NCBI GenBank assembly: GCA_944474755.1 | Contig: OX104122.1 | Location: forward strand, 8,209,223-8,273,222 | Direction: 5' to 3' | DNA: 64,000 bases | DNA from: Limnoperna fortunei | Taxonomy: Eukaryota > Mollusca > Bivalvia > Mytilida > Modiolidae | In this document: in pieces, positions 19,300 to 32,363 of the stretch | How the letters are laid out: the number at the start of each line of letters is the position of its first letter | How positions within the stretch are numbered: the stretch's first letter is position 1 | The notes under the pieces: generated by a model | Told to the model about the DNA's origin: nothing | Seen by the model: only the letters and a program-made list of their open reading frames with translations | Databases searched by the model: none | Position numbers and translations under genes: made by a program

Positions 19300-20479
19300 T
19301 ATAAATAATTGCTGCCATAGAAACACCGAAATGTGAACACAATTATAAAGAAGACAACTTCTTAACCAAAAACAAACACAGAAATAAAAGAAAAACACAA
19401 AAAGGAATAAAAAAAACCAGACGAGAATGTTACATCTGTTCATTGGAAAAAACTCGCACTGATAACATAACTCCATTTTTCAAACGCATCATTGGATTCT
19501 GCAAAGAAATGATTCAGCAACAACATATTATCGAAAAGACAACAATATCAGTCAACTTGAGAATCTATTCCATGTAGATGATTAAAGTCAAGGGAATATA
19601 TCCTTGCTATTCGAGGGTTTAATGTGTTAAATGGGAGACCCGTAGGAAGTTGGATGTGCTTTGCTATGTCTTTTGGCACCTCCCGCAGCTGCGCTCGTGC
19701 CGGCCGTTTCGGCTTGCCTTTTCGCCAGTTATGCCGAGAGGGGGATCCTTGCACTGGGATCTTCATACCACTTGTCCAGATCTGCACCAGGAGAGATCAC
19801 TATATTACTAAACGCGGGAAGTATTAAAAGAGCGCCGAATCTACTGGGTTGACAACTCCTTGCTATTGTCAATTGTACCCCTTTCAAAGGGAACCCATCG
19901 CATCCCTCACTCCGCCTCACTACCTCATCAGGACCTACACACGTAGTGTTTACGTCCCAAACTCTGCTTCACCACTTCCTCAGGACCTACTCACATTGTG
20001 TCTAGAATATTTCATGACATAATTACTTAGTTTCTGAACGCTTAACAGTATTAAAATGCCTGAAACGTGCTGAATAGTAAGTTAAACCATTGCTAAGCGG
20101 AAATTAATTCGCAATACAAGATGGTATACAAGATGACGATAGAAAATGCCAAAAGTTGTCTCTTCGTTTCCCGCGATCTTGTACTTTGACAGTAAACGAA
20201 ATAAAATCCATATAATTCAAGTGAACAATGACGAATAAAACATAACTGTGCACAACAAAGCACAAACGGAAAACAATTGCTTTTTATCTACTATGAGTAA
20301 CTTGTGTACACACGGATTTGTATCAGTATTTGATGATTTTGGTATCAATCAGTCCTATGTTTTGGAAAACTAGTTTTATTCATGGAAATGTGTTAATACA
20401 GAGCGTTAAGTTTGATTTCTTTCTGTAATATACAACTATTATTGACTAGTATTTTATGATATCCAATCTGTTTCTTTAG
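19300..20479. other. Intergenic, with a GC-richer unassigned segment at 19560-19990
   Basis: At 19560-19990 the base composition is clearly richer in G and C than around it, and several frames are open for 60-80 codons on both strands. None carries a motif I recognise. It could be a decayed element or exon fragment. The rest is AT-rich and empty. Confidence 0.35.
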
Positions 20480-20726
20480 TACAGCAACCTACATACTACA
20501 GAAATGGAAGCGGTAAGCATTGAAACCTGGTTTAAAACACCATTTTTTTAAATGCTTTTACCTACTCAGTAACATTGCTGGATTTGCTTCCATTTTGGTT
20601 GTTGGTTCTCAAGTTTACCCGTGGCTTGGACTTTGTGGATTGTCTGTTATACAGTTTCCTTTCTATTCGGTATTTTGTTATTACCTTCAAGGACATTTCT
20701 TTAAAGACCACTTAAAATCAAAATAG
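20480..20726 (+). CDS. Candidate two terminal exons of an unidentified membrane protein
   Basis: A 33-nt exon (20480-20512) lies between TTTCTTTAG and GTAAGC, and a second exon (20570-20726) follows CCTACTCAG. Joined in phase they read ATYILQKWKR, then NIAGFASILVVGSQVYPWLG, continuing through a second hydrophobic stretch to a stop after FFKDHLKSK. Two likely membrane helices are visible. The intron would be only 57 nt, which is short. No upstream exon was found nearby and I do not recognise the family. It may be the 3' end of a host gene, a relic, or chance. Confidence 0.3.
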
Positions 20727-21123
20727 TTTCTAACTAGCTTTATAACCGAACAATATATGTTATGGTCTCAACAAAAGCCAATAAATCGCGATAATTGGGG
20801 TGTCCGAATATAACCTCAGTTTAACCTTATTGAATCTGCTAGTATATTTATATATATTTAGGCATTTCGGGCAACTTCTATCTATTCGTAAAGCAGATAG
20901 ATAAGAAAATATTCAAACTGTTTAATTACAAACATCAATGAAAGCTATTAATTCCGTTCTAATAAAATAGACATAAACATTTACTCCAAAGTCAGTATGT
21001 ATTATTATTAACATCGATTATTGCCTAAAATATACAACATACATGTATATATGTAATTCGGTCATGCTTTATTTTTATATGTACATGTGATTTACACTTA
21101 TGATTGTTTGGCAACAAAACTGT

Positions 21124-21405
21124 GTACAGTTGTATTATTGTTTCAGTCAGTTATGTTTGTGTTGCTATATACTCACTAACCCATGTTGTATTGTTCTGGA
21201 CTATGGTCTTTTAATGCATAATATAATCCAACGCCTGAGATCAGTGCGACTTTTTAATGTACAGTTGTATTATTGTTTCAGTAACTTATGTTTGTGTTGC
21301 TATATACTCACTAACCCATGTTGTATTGTTCTGGACTTTGGTCTTTTAATGCATAATATGATCCAACGCCTGAGATCAGTGCGACTTTTAATGTACAGTT
21401 AAATA
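21124..21405. repeat. 135-bp tandem duplication
   Basis: GTACAGTTGTATTATTGTTTC through GATCAGTGCGACTTTTTAAT occurs twice (21124 and about 21259), with the start of a third copy at about 21394. Copies differ by a few bases. Confidence 0.85.
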
Positions 21406-21834
21406 TAACATTGTTAATACATTGTAGTAATCGGAAGCAGATAACAAAGTGCATTTTAGGACAAAAAATTGACAAATAGTAATCTGTTCCACATAAGGCT
21501 TCACAGAAATTGATCTCTTTCATGGACATCTCTTGTTTATACATCTTAACTTCTTTGTTTTAAATATGAAAAATACTTAGTAGTTCTGATCGTTTCACAA
21601 AAATCAAGATATATGCTGTAACAAACAAACACAGAACTATATTTAACAACTTATCTATAAACTATCAAACGAGATTTGAAAAAAGACATCACACGAAATC
21701 AGATGTTACATTAATTGTTTGGGGATATGAACGGAAGCAAGCCCTTAACTAAAACAGGCATGCAATTGCTATTTTTATTTATCAGTAAAGTGTTCTTTAT
21801 TATAATTATTTTGTTTACAACATGTTTTAGGCTC

Positions 21835-22615
21835 ATCCTCACCAGCCTACTCCATTACACACCAACCTACTTCATTACACTCCGGCCTATTCCATTACAA
21901 ACCATATTCCAATACACTCCATCCTACTCCATTACACAACATCCTACTCCATTACACAACATCCTACTCCATTACTCACCATCCTACTCTAATACACACC
22001 ATCCTACTCCATTACATAACATCCTACTCCATTACACAACCTCCTACTCCATTACTCACCATCCTACTCTAATACACTCCATGCTACTCCATTAGCCTAA
22101 TCAATTGCACGCCATCCTATTTTATTACACTCCATTACACACCATCCTACTTCATTACACTCCATTACATACTATCCTACTCCATTAAACAACATCCTAC
22201 TCCATTACACCCCTCCTACTCCATTACACCCCATCCTACTCCATTACACAACATCCTACTCCATTACACCCCTCCTACTCCATTACACATAATCCTACTT
22301 CATTTCACTCCATTACCATTACACACTATCGTACCCTATTACACGTCAGCATACTTCATTTCACTCCATTACCATTACACACTATCGTACCCTATTACAC
22401 GTCAGCATACTCCTGTACACACCATCCTACTCTAATACACTCCATGCTACTCCATTACACGTCATCCTAATCAATTACACACCATCCTCCATTACACACT
22501 ATCCTACTCCATTACACATCAGAATACTCCATTACACACCAGCCTACTCCATTACACACCAGCTAACTCCATTATACACCAGGCAACTCCATTATACACC
22601 AGGCAACTCCATGCA
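21835..22615. repeat. About 20-bp degenerate tandem repeat (CCTACTCCATTACACA type)
   Basis: Dozens of variants of CATCCTACTCCATTACACAC with frequent indels, plus a larger duplicate containing ACTATCGTACCCTATTACACG (22325-22405). The plus-strand open frame 21715-22095 across it is a repeat artefact. Confidence 0.9.
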
Positions 22616-22654
22616 AATAGTTCCTTCCCAATACACTACTCATTGTTTTGCTTT

Positions 22655-22705
22655 GTTTTGCTGGTTGGTTATTTGAATCGAGTTTAACGCGTCATTCAGC
22701 CATTG
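22655..22705 (-). mobile_element. SINE tail fragment, antisense
   Basis: GGTTGGTTATTTGAATCGAG, then TTTAACGCGTCATTCAGCC, matches the inverted tail of the local SINE family over a short stretch. Confidence 0.4.
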
Positions 22706-23079
22706 TTCATTCACTCTACCCAAATTACTGAGTTATGCGAAATATATTCAAATTAAATTGGCAAGGATTGTGTATATAGATATTTAATTGAACTATTGTT
22801 ATAAAGAGGGATTATACATGTTGTTGTGTCTTTTAGCAGGATTATGACTTTTTACAAAACAGACTATTGCACGCGTGAAAATAAATCCAAAAACAATATT
22901 ACGATTCTTACATTAGAGATAATTGTAATCCTAAAAGTGGTAATGCGGTTGATTTACTAATAAAATAGAACCAAACGTTTCTTTCTTTTAAATTTGTGGC
23001 ACAACGTCACTTATTACTTGCCCGCCGTCCCTTATTCAGAGTCAGAGTGGCGCTAGCCCACAGAGACAGGATGTACAAT

Positions 23080-23560
23080 GCGTCCTGTTTACAGCAAAGT
23101 TATTGTTGTCTCCAAACGCGCATGCGCCCATCAATATGACGAAGAAGGAATCTGCTTTCGTCGGTCCAGATTACTCGTCGCCAGCTTCGAATATTCCAAT
23201 GGCGGTGATATCTCGTCCTCTCTAAACGTGCTTGGTGATGTCTCTGTGTCAACAGTGGACGTTTCAAAAGACGACGAGTTCTCAACCTTGTATTGCTTGG
23301 GCGCCTGTTAACTGTTCGAACGGCGACTCGGGTTGCAATATTCCAATCGTCACGAAGATATCTTGCAGTGGCAAACGGTTGGCGTTTGACTACACGAACG
23401 AGTGCTCTATCCTCCCTTTCAGATGTTTTTGGTGGTCGACCTGACCTAGGACGTTCCTGGATAGTTCCATCATCTCGTTGACTTTTCAGTAGCCGGGATA
23501 CAATGCTAAAGTAAATGCCAAAGCGTTGTGCTATCTGATGCAAGCTCTGCCACTACTTAG
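23080..23560 (-). pseudogene. Tc1-like transposase fragment
   Basis: The frame 23543-23100 encodes about 147 residues. It has a Tc1-type helix-turn-helix (LHQIAQRFGIYFSIVSRLLK), the linker RPRSGRPPKTSEREDRALVR, a second DNA-binding half, and the start of the catalytic domain at VIWTDESRF with the first catalytic D. It stops at RMRVWRQQ, so the other two catalytic residues are missing. No inverted repeats were found around it. Tc1 transposases cut and paste at TA; this copy is truncated and dead. Confidence 0.8.
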
Positions 23561-25776
23561 CTTCACTTAATTTCGGTCTATGGCATTGTAAAAATGTAAA
23601 GATGAAGTCGAAAAAGACCAGGAGATGAAGAATAAATCGTTAAGCAGAACAAGGCTTTTAGGCGTGCTCGACTACCGTATGACTAACTGGTTTTTCTATT
23701 TAAAGATTTACCTGAGGAGTTAATTAACGTAACTCTCCCGTGCTCGAATGTTGGCTCAGTACATAAATAACACAAGTTAATATTATTCAGATTTTTAAAA
23801 TTAAAAAAATAATTGTAGGTGTTGCTTAACTTCTGGCTAGGTGAATTATTATATAACCTGTGCATTTAAATCGTGACCTCTGATGTCGATAATTTGTACT
23901 TGTTACTACATTATCATACTAAAACTGTTTAACGTATGCCTCACATCAGCAGAGTTGCATACAAATTATAGAAATGTGACATCACAAAACAGTACAACTT
24001 GAAGTGGTATTAACTCGTCTTTTCTGAATCTGATTCACCCTTTTACGCTTAACTGACGAAAAAAAATATATATTAAGAGGCTTTACATTGTTTGTTTATT
24101 GGCATTGAAACAAATGTAGAGGACCACCCAATAAATATTCCTGATCAGGTGTTTTTGTTTTGAGTTGTATATGTATGTCTTTATTGGTAGTTGTAATTGT
24201 CGGTAGTCTTGCTTTTTGTATTATGAATGAGGTTTACAGTCCTTCAAACCTTCAAATCATTCTACCCTATGGCTCACTGTGTATCTAAGTTTTACAGCTA
24301 CTAGTTTTGTGACTTTTTTCTGTTTCTAGCGGTAAATCTTATTTTTCTTATCTATGAACGATAACAGCCTCTAATTACATTGTAAAATAAATTTGTTTAT
24401 TTGTCGTAGCTAAGTGTAAATTAAATAAGAGATGTGTACTTCTACATGTCATATTGCAAACACTTATTATGACTATAAATAAACAAACATTAACTAAACT
24501 AGTAATAATTGTGTTGGGGTGCCACAACACAAAATGTCTCCCAAACGAACCCCCATTGCCACAAAAATCATTAGCATGTTTTGAACCCAACCCCCAATAC
24601 ACATTACATTCTTAGTTTGTGCATTAAAATAAACCTAGATATCAAATTTCGTTGCAATCGGACTAAGTTGACGTTTGGGGGGGGGGTGTGGTGTTGTGAA
24701 ACGACTGCCATTACCAAATTAGTGTCGTTTCCGTCCATTTGTTTATCGATATACCAATTTTCACTGAAAATGCTTTTTCTATTCCTGACATCTGAGAACT
24801 GCAATTTTTTTTTAAATGGCTGCAATTTTGAAAATTCTAAAAGTAGATTGCAAAACTCCAGGTCCCCATCAAAATGTTCCCAAAGTTTCATATTGATTGC
24901 TCATTGCATCTCAGAGAAACTGTGCTGACAAGATTGGAGGGAAAGAAGAAAAAGGAAAAAGGAAAAAAAAGAAAAAAGAACTAAGAAGAATGATAAGAAA
25001 CCGGACAAAAACAATATGTCTCCCTAAAACTTCGTTTAGGAGAAATAATGACATTTAATATATTATACTTGTTTCACCAATGTGATGCCTGCAATTAAAC
25101 GAGCCATGCACACTTATCACTTCTCAGTCTTTGGTTTACGTTAGTTTTCGTGTAGACGGTCCTAGCGACGCACAACTGGGTGACACGGGGTTATTCCATC
25201 CACTGCTTTATGCTTAAAATCAGTATTATTATTCTGCATTTTTATCCGTTGAAATTTCTGTCAATGCTGTGAATATGGAACATTTCATTGGGGTATCCGT
25301 GGCAAAGTGATTAGCTTTAATTGCCCCCCCCACCACGTCAAGAGTACGTATTGTTACGTTATGTAGGTAACTACAACAGAAACCTGAAACTTCATATCGC
25401 GGTCAATTCGTGTTTAATAATTTACTGACATAAAAAGGATTGTAATTAAGTTTTAGACGGTCAGCAAATTGGCGTAATGCTCCGAAGTTGTACCTCAATC
25501 GGACTTCTTATCCTGTAAGGATGGGTTGGAATTTGAGTAATGGTTCGAGATTTAGCATGAGATCTCACCTCAAGCCGATCTTGACACGATGGTGGATTTT
25601 TTTTATTTTTAGCCACATTGGAATAACGTTTACGCTCTCCTGAAATGCTACACGAGCAATATCAATACATTTCATGATTACAGAGAAACTGGCGCAATTT
25701 AAAAACTCCAATGTAGTCACTGGACTGAGGTCAAGGTCAGGTGACATTAGCAGCCATTCTTGTACTATCTGCCATC
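23561..25776. other. Intergenic; dispersed-repeat-like segment at 24590-25055
   Basis: No gene is supported. 24590-25055 has features of a dispersed mollusc repeat: a G-run near 24680, an A/G-rich run at 24945-24985, and the weak hairpin GTCTCCCTAAAACTTCGTTT. This is recognition by eye only. A C-run lies near 25325. Confidence 0.3.
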
Positions 25777-27256
25777 TATACTCACGCAAAAAAGAAACGC
25801 AGCATCGGATAATTTTTTTTTGCGGACAAATAACCTATAAATATTCAAATATATATACACAATATCACAATTACACCTTAATTGAAGGTTTCCAGGTGAA
25901 AGCACTTAAGATCGTGGACCACACTATGAATTACGCATCGCTAAACACAGGGTCGACTTTCACGTGCAAATCATGGGTATTTTTTTTTACTCAGACAATC
26001 GTTATAAAACCCCGCTATTTCTTTTCTCGACTGCATTAGTAAAAAAAAATTCTGATGAAATGACGCTATGCCAAGGTTAGATGCTGCTACTCGGAATATC
26101 GCTATCGGTCAAATTGAAGGCGGGGAATCACAGAATGATGTTGCCAGAACGTACAATGTACATCAGAGAGTAATTTCACGCCTTTGGAGAAGCTACCAGC
26201 AGCTTGGTACTACGACAGACTGACTACGTTCAGGGCGTCCGGTGTTACAACTCGGGCGCAGGATCGTTACCTTAGATTATTCCATATACGGAACAGGACT
26301 ATTGCTGCAACATAAATATCTGTAAACTCCTTGGGTTGCGCCTTATATCACCACAGACAGTACGCAATCGGTTACGCTCTCATGGATTGCGGGCAAAAAG
26401 ACCTTACGTCGGAGCAACACTGAGAGGCCAACACCGCCGAACAAGGGTTGGATGGTGTACTATCGTTCGTCTATGGAATTAACAGAACTGCAGAAGAGTG
26501 TTGTTCAGCGATGAGTCACGTTTGCAGCTTGAAAAGCGAGATGGTCGCATACAAGTGTACAGGCGCCGAAATGAACGTTTTGTGCAAAACTGTGTTGTAG
26601 CAAGAGACAATTTGGCGGAGGCAGTGTTATGATGTGGGCCGCTATCTCTTACGCCAAGAACACACAGCTGATACATATCCAAGGCAATCTTAACGGTATA
26701 GAGAAGAAATTATACGGCCACATGTATTGCCCGTAATTGACATTCAAAAGAGAATTTTTTAAACACGACAATGTCCAACCACATACAGCGCGTATAACAG
26801 TTGATTTTTAGAGCAAGAGAATGTCAATGTGATCCGTTGGCCATCACGATCTCCGGATCATAACCCAATTGAACATCTGTGGGATGAACTGGATCGACGC
26901 GTGCGCCAACGACAACCATCGTCGAAAACTCTGCAACAATTAGAGCAGGCACTTCAGTATGAGTGGCAAAGGATACCGCGTGTTCGTACTCAACGTTTAA
27001 TTGAATCCATGGCAAGAAGAGTAAGGTGCTGTGTGTTAAAGTAAATGATGGGCACAACAGATACTGACATGTTTGCGTGATTTATTGACAATATGTGACA
27101 AAATGTTATATTTCATGGTAAAAGAACTCATAAACAAGAAGAGTGCCAATTGTTACATTTCTGTATCAATTATTTATATGATAAAATGTTAAAATAATAC
27201 ATGAAGTAAAATTTCCTTATTTTGTATGTTGCGTTTCTTTTTTGAGTGAGTATATA
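25777..27256 (+). mobile_element. Tc1/mariner element with inverted repeats and TA ends, decayed
   Basis: Left end TATACTCACGCAAAAAAG and right end the inverse TATACTCACTCAAAAAAG, both followed by AAACGCA, give terminal inverted repeats of about 24 bp with one mismatch, flanked by TA. About 1.48 kb, the usual Tc1 size. The transposase inside is broken in several places. Confidence 0.88.
26068..27044 (+). pseudogene. Tc1-like transposase, multiple stops and frameshifts
   Basis: Starts MPRLDAATRNIAIGQIEGGE at 26068, with the helix-turn-helix QNDVARTYNVHQRVISRLW, then a stop after TTTD. Later pieces, in changing frames, show FSDESRLQLEKRDGRIQVYR (first D), GGGSVMMWAAISY, HDNVQPHTAR (second D) and SPDHNPIEHLWDEL (third acidic residue), and end RLIESMARRVR. 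All parts are in the right order for a Tc1 DDE transposase. The inverted repeats are still well preserved, so such a copy could be mobilised only in trans. Confidence 0.85.
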
Positions 27257-27747
27257 TGCAGAATATTGTCATGTATTATCTAAAATTAAGAATGTATTTT
27301 GTAAAAATCTAAAAAAATATTGATTGATACAACCTGTGTGATAAAAAACTTTGTATCATCTATATATACTGACATAATACAAAATTTAGCGTAGTAACCT
27401 GACCAAGTGAGTGAGGTCAATGTGATGTGCTATGCGACAGACTGACAAGTAATTATCATAAGTTACCACTGGACCGCATTTTATGAACATAGGGCTTAGG
27501 TTTACAAGGATGCAAAGCAAATGTCACGTGTTAACGCCGATGCCGTCAACGCCGCCGCTGCCAGAAACCCTTATGCATGTCTCGCTTTATTTCAGGCGAA
27601 ATAAAAAAAACATATATCCGACACTTTAACCAAAGAGAACAATTGCTTCTAGTAAAGTAATGACAACTACTTCAACATGTCTTGCCATGGTAGCGGTTTC
27701 CGATTAAAATGAAAATATTGAATGATAACTCTTACCAACTCCCAGAA

Positions 27748-27925
27748 GTCTCACTGCGGGCAGGTTGTACTCGACTGCAATTTTAATTGGCCAGCAGTGA
27801 CAGTTTTCCCACCACTGGTCGGGGTTTTACTCTGGTCCTCCCCGAATAAAAACTGGTCGCCATTATATAGCTGGAAAGTTGCTGAAAGGGGATATAACAC
27901 AATTCAAACAAAATAAAAGAAAGAA
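27748..27925 (+). mobile_element. SINE, 5'-truncated
   Basis: Begins at GTCTCACTGCGGGCAGG, just past the B box of the 2756 copy, and shares the middle (GGTCGGGGTTTTACTC) and the tail (GAATAAAAACTGGTCGCC, ATTCAAAC). The tRNA promoter is missing. Confidence 0.75.
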
Positions 27926-28439
27926 AACCGACAAACAAACATACAAACTCCTGGAAATAACTTGTCATAAATGACATTGTTAATTACGATGATTCTTTGC
28001 ATCTTCTAAACGTGATATTTTCGTGACCTGTAAACTACTCCCTAAGCAGGAAATAAAACAGTTATGACATCTCCAAGGACCTCAATTATTCCTATGCAAA
28101 TTTGTATAACTGTTCAAACATTACCTTCATTTCAATTAATATGCAGAAGTATATTAATGTACTGTTCGATTTTACATTTTGAACGTTAAAAATTCAAGTT
28201 CGTATTTTCAACTTTAAAAATTCTATTATTGAACAATATACTGTTTTCAGTACATAACTCATGGCAAGGGAAAATACAAAATTCGATCATACATTAACAA
28301 ATGACCAGCCAATTTGCCCCATCCCTCACCCTGTACAAGAAGTGCTTGACAAACTGCAATCTAATATAACGATGATACGATGATGAACTTTTAAGATTAT
28401 ATTATATATGGACCTCGTTAAAATATATTGACAGGGTTT

Positions 28440-29803
28440 TGTCCTTGGTCAAAATATTTTTTACTGACCTCGTTAAAAGTCCATAATTGATCACTACCTT
28501 ATTCAAATGTTGTAGATCAAAAGCTTCATCTCTCAATAAAGTGGATGAATTATATACTTACTATTTAATGTTAGTTGTTAGTTTTAATACAGTAATACTA
28601 CCAGAAACCTGGTTGATCGGACATATTATCTCTATATACAAGAATAAACTTAAGGTTCCACCAAAGACACTGGGAAATTACAGACCTATTACATTATTAT
28701 CGTGTCTAGGGATAATATTTACTTCCGTTTTAAACCGGCGATTGACTAATTTTATTGAAAATATGAATATAATGAACGAAAATAATGCTGACTTTCGGAA
28801 AGAATATTCTACTTTACATCATATCTTTCTGTATACATGTTGTATCAGTTGCTTTTTACTCAGAAGATAAAAACTATACTGCGTTTTCAGAAACTTTTCG
28901 AAAGCTTTTGATTTTGCACACATAAAATCCTTGCTTCATAAATTGTTGTTGAATAATTTTATGTTAAGTTTTTTAGAGTCGTTAAAACATGTATGATGAT
29001 ATCAAATCTCGCGATATAAATAAGAACCAGTCATCAAATGCATTTTGTAATGAGGTTGGTGTGTGACAGGGAGAACATTTTTTGCCCCTGTTCTTCACAT
29101 TTTATCTGGACGATTTACACTAAGAGAACTTAGGTGTCCGCGGTTTGCAATCGATATCTTTGGACATAGAGAACGAATTAAATATCAATTTTATCTTCTG
29201 TTGTATGCCGATGACACAATTCTATTGGCTGAATCTAATGTGGATTTACTAAGCCTTTTAAAAAGTAGACTTCAAAAATATATTAACTTTTTTATAAATG
29301 GTGTTATAATTGAAGTAGTTAGTTGTTTTAAATATTTTGGAGTATTTTTTTTCACAAAGTGGTTCTTTTTTTTTCTTTTTTTTTGAAAACTCGAACAATT
29401 ATAATCAGAATAGAAAAGCCACGTTCTCAGTTATTAGAAATGAAATCATTTATCATTTATGTGTCAATTTGAAATGTTAGCAAAAATGATTCTTCCAATT
29501 TTGATCTATGGGGCTTCCAAAACACATATTAAATTGAAAGAAACCACCTATATTTTGTAAACATTTAACACGTTAAAACAGTCAACTCCAAATTTCATGG
29601 TTTATGGAGAACTTGAACGTTTTCCTATCGCTATTATAATAAAAGTCAGAACTGTAACATTTTAGCTACGTCTATAAAATGGAAATCAAAATTTCTAGTA
29701 TATTGTATAAACTGTTGTATATATTTTTTACAACTACTATGGATTTTAGAATAAATGGTTGAGGTTTTTATACTTGTGGTATGTCTTATGTATTTGATAA
29801 CCC
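28440..29803 (+). pseudogene. Non-LTR retrotransposon reverse transcriptase relic, 5' part
   Basis: 28487-28870 reads LPETWLIGHIISIYKNK, then GNYRPITLLSCLGIIFTSVL, NRRLTNFIE and NADFRKEYSTLHHI, the fingers/palm start of a LINE reverse transcriptase. 29190-29250 reads FYLLLYADDTILLAES, the catalytic YADD box. Around 29470-29600, MLAKMILPILIYGASKTHIK is a thumb-region match. Frames shift several times, so it is dead. The exact clade cannot be settled by eye. It is interrupted at 29804 by a DNA transposon and resumes at 34676. Confidence 0.82.
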
Positions 29804-30078
29804 TACACTGTAAAAAATGTGTTTAGAGTCTAAACATAAACCTAAACGCCATTTGTGTTCTCACTTGAGCACATGTTTATCCCTAAACATGTTTAGGTTT
29901 GCATTGACGTTTAGGGTTAGAACATCTTTAACCCTAAACATGTTTAGGTCTTTACTGGTGTTTAGATTTAGAACATGTTTAACCCTAAACATGTTCTACT
30001 TGCAATTCCTGGGTTTTTTCTCCTGTATAGTCATTCCCTGCTTCTATGTCAAACTTGTTTTTTTTTTTTTATTTACAG

Positions 30079-30176
30079 ACTGTTCAGTATTTGAGGACCC
30101 TAATGTAATATTTGGAGAATTTACTCTTACTCTTCATACAGGTCCAAACATACTGGCTAAAATGTCAAAAAAATGA
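30079..30176 (+). other. Exon-like segment (plus) inside the CACTG element
   Basis: A strong 3' splice site (a long T run, then ATTTACAG) precedes an open stretch reading CSVFEDPNVIFGEFTLTLHT and ending MSKK-stop, followed closely by AATAAA. The product is not recognised. It may be a terminal exon of a gene carried by the element, or chance. Confidence 0.25.
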
Positions 30177-30179
30177 AAC

Positions 30180-31531
30180 ACAAAATAAAATTGAGTCTAA
30201 TATTTTATTTTTAAGTGTACATGTATAAGTTACTACAATTGTTTTCAAGCACGTAAATTTCTGCAATAGAACTAATCTATTAAAATTAAACAAAAGATCA
30301 AAAAAGAATTTATTCTATAAAAGAATGTATCAAAAACACTATGTATATATGCCATCATATATGCATTTTTGGTTACAATGTCTTATTCATGCATGTTCCA
30401 ACAAATGACAAGTTTAACTGCATAATTAAACAATACTTTCAAGACAAATGATAAAAATTGAAAATCCAGACTTTGTTGGTGAACATATCAACAAGAAAGT
30501 AAAACTGTCTAATTTATCTAATTCAAACAGAATCTTGAAATGTTAACCTCTACCTCATACACATTTGATTTATTTACACATTAAAGGCTATTCCAGTAAA
30601 AAGATCTGGCCCTGGTATCAAAGAAAAATTCAATTCATGGTGAGATTACCAATAAGTAAATAAATTCCAAGGTGGAGCCCAATAACAAAACCAAGACAGG
30701 AGTTGCTTTTTACCAGGCAAACTCTTTACAATGAACATGGCAATATAATAATAAAGGTGTACAGTTAACAAATCTTTGCACACTTTAAATGGGTAAAACA
30801 TAACTCATTAACACCCATTACTATATAAAAAGTGAGATTCACACATGTATCAAAAAGTTCATACTTGTGAAAATGTTACGGCAAGTATCAACCATACAGT
30901 AATAAAATATATTTATTTGGTAATCAATATTAATAATTGAAATTTTTTTTCAGAAATTTGATTGTGTAAACCCCATCACATGACATGCCGTAATTAGAGA
31001 GGTTAATTCTTTAAAAACGGCTGATAGAAAAGTGATATTGCAAAATTAAGTTTAAAGAAAATGATATAGAAAAGTGATATTGCAAATTAAATTTTAAAAA
31101 ATGATATTGCAGTATTTTTAAATTTCTTTAAATAATAAGAAATTCTCGTTTCGCAAAGTTTTAACAGCCATTCAGAATTCATTTGTATCTATTTCCAGTT
31201 TTGAAAGTTGTTATCTTCTGTCAGTTTAAAATAATGGAGTGTTTTAAAAAATTCAAAAAGTTCAATTTGTTGAATTGGTTTATTGTTATATTTTAAATCA
31301 AGTTTTCATATATTTTTAGCTGATTTTGAAATGAAATGTGAAATTTTGGTTCATAAGACAACAAACTATCAAAACAATAGTATCAAAAGAAACATTTAAC
31401 TAAATTTCTTTACAATATATACAGATAAAAACTTGCAATTAATAATACATGTATAATAACTGCAGCATTTAAATATGGTCTATACGAAAAATATCAACCT
31501 AGTTTTAAGTCAAAACTTTTATGTTGTACAT
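30180..31531. other. AT-rich interior of the CACTG element, no gene seen
   Basis: No open frame with motifs on either strand. It could be the 3' UTR of the minus-strand exon-like segments to the right. 31020-31105 contains a short local duplication of GATATAGAAAAGTGATATTG. Confidence 0.3.
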
Positions 31532-31668
31532 TTACTCAAGTTCAGCACCATTGTTGTCCTCCTCACTTCTGTCTGATTGTTCCTTTGTTTTAAACTTTAT
31601 CAAGTTTATAGCAACTCTATGGAAATGTGAACACTCTTTCAGTAGTGCGATTTGTAGAACCATAATAG
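31532..31668 (-). other. Exon-like segment C (minus) inside the CACTG element
   Basis: Preceded on the minus strand by TTCCCCCAG. It reads IMVLQIALLKECSHFHRVA, then INLIKFKTKEQ and an acidic tail ending NNGAELE-stop. Not recognised. It resembles the C-terminus of a real protein more than random AT-rich sequence. Confidence 0.3.
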
Positions 31669-32085
31669 CTGGGGGAACTTAGGACAAGAGAGATCCAGAA
31701 AGAAGAATAGCACAAGAACTTCTTTGTCTTTTTTATGTGTTTTATATCAATTCAATACACATAAATGGTGTTAATTTTTGAGTCAGTTTCTTACAATCAC
31801 CAGACAAGTGTCATCGTCTTCACAGTGCTTTGGTTATATTAGTTGCCTAAAAAAGAATAAAAATATTTAAAACATACAAAATAAGGCAGATACATAAAAA
31901 ACTAACAACAAAATGGAAGCAAACTTTTATCAGCAACTTTGTTTTAATCCTTGAGCAAAATATTAAAGATATTTACAGAAAAAAAGAATACAAACTGCTC
32001 CTTTGGAAAAAGAATTTAACATAAGGAGGGAGACTAAAGAAGGGAAATATTGTTACAAATGAAAACAAAAAAGAACCATTCTTAC

Positions 32086-32188
32086 TTGCAATTCTGTATT
32101 AATGGAAAATCTTTTTTCTTGTCTTCATTTCTTGCTTCATCAGTCTCAAAATCTCTTCCTGCTCATTCACCAATTCTTTGTCCTCAGC
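32086..32188 (-). other. Exon-like segment B (minus), coiled coil
   Basis: Bounded on the minus strand by TATTTTACAG and GTAAGA. It reads AEDKELVNEQEEILRLMKQE, then MKTRKKIFH and a stop: a heptad-rich helix. All three frames contain a stop, so it cannot be an internal coding exon as sequenced. Confidence 0.3.
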
Positions 32189-32363
32189 CTGTAAAATATA
32201 TGAAATCTAATATGAGTACGGTTTAAACACTAAAAACTTGTTTTCATTTTTTATCAACGTTCCAGTAATCAACCTATACCTTGTTTTACTATTCAAGAAA
32301 TGCAAATGTATATTATTAAAATAGCCAGTAAAAAGAATGGCTTAAAAAACAAAATGTAATATA

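Noticed and set aside
19548..19920. Overlapping open frames in a GC-richer segment on both strands
   Set aside because: No motif or splice support, and frames on both strands are equally open; composition effect or an unrecognised relic.
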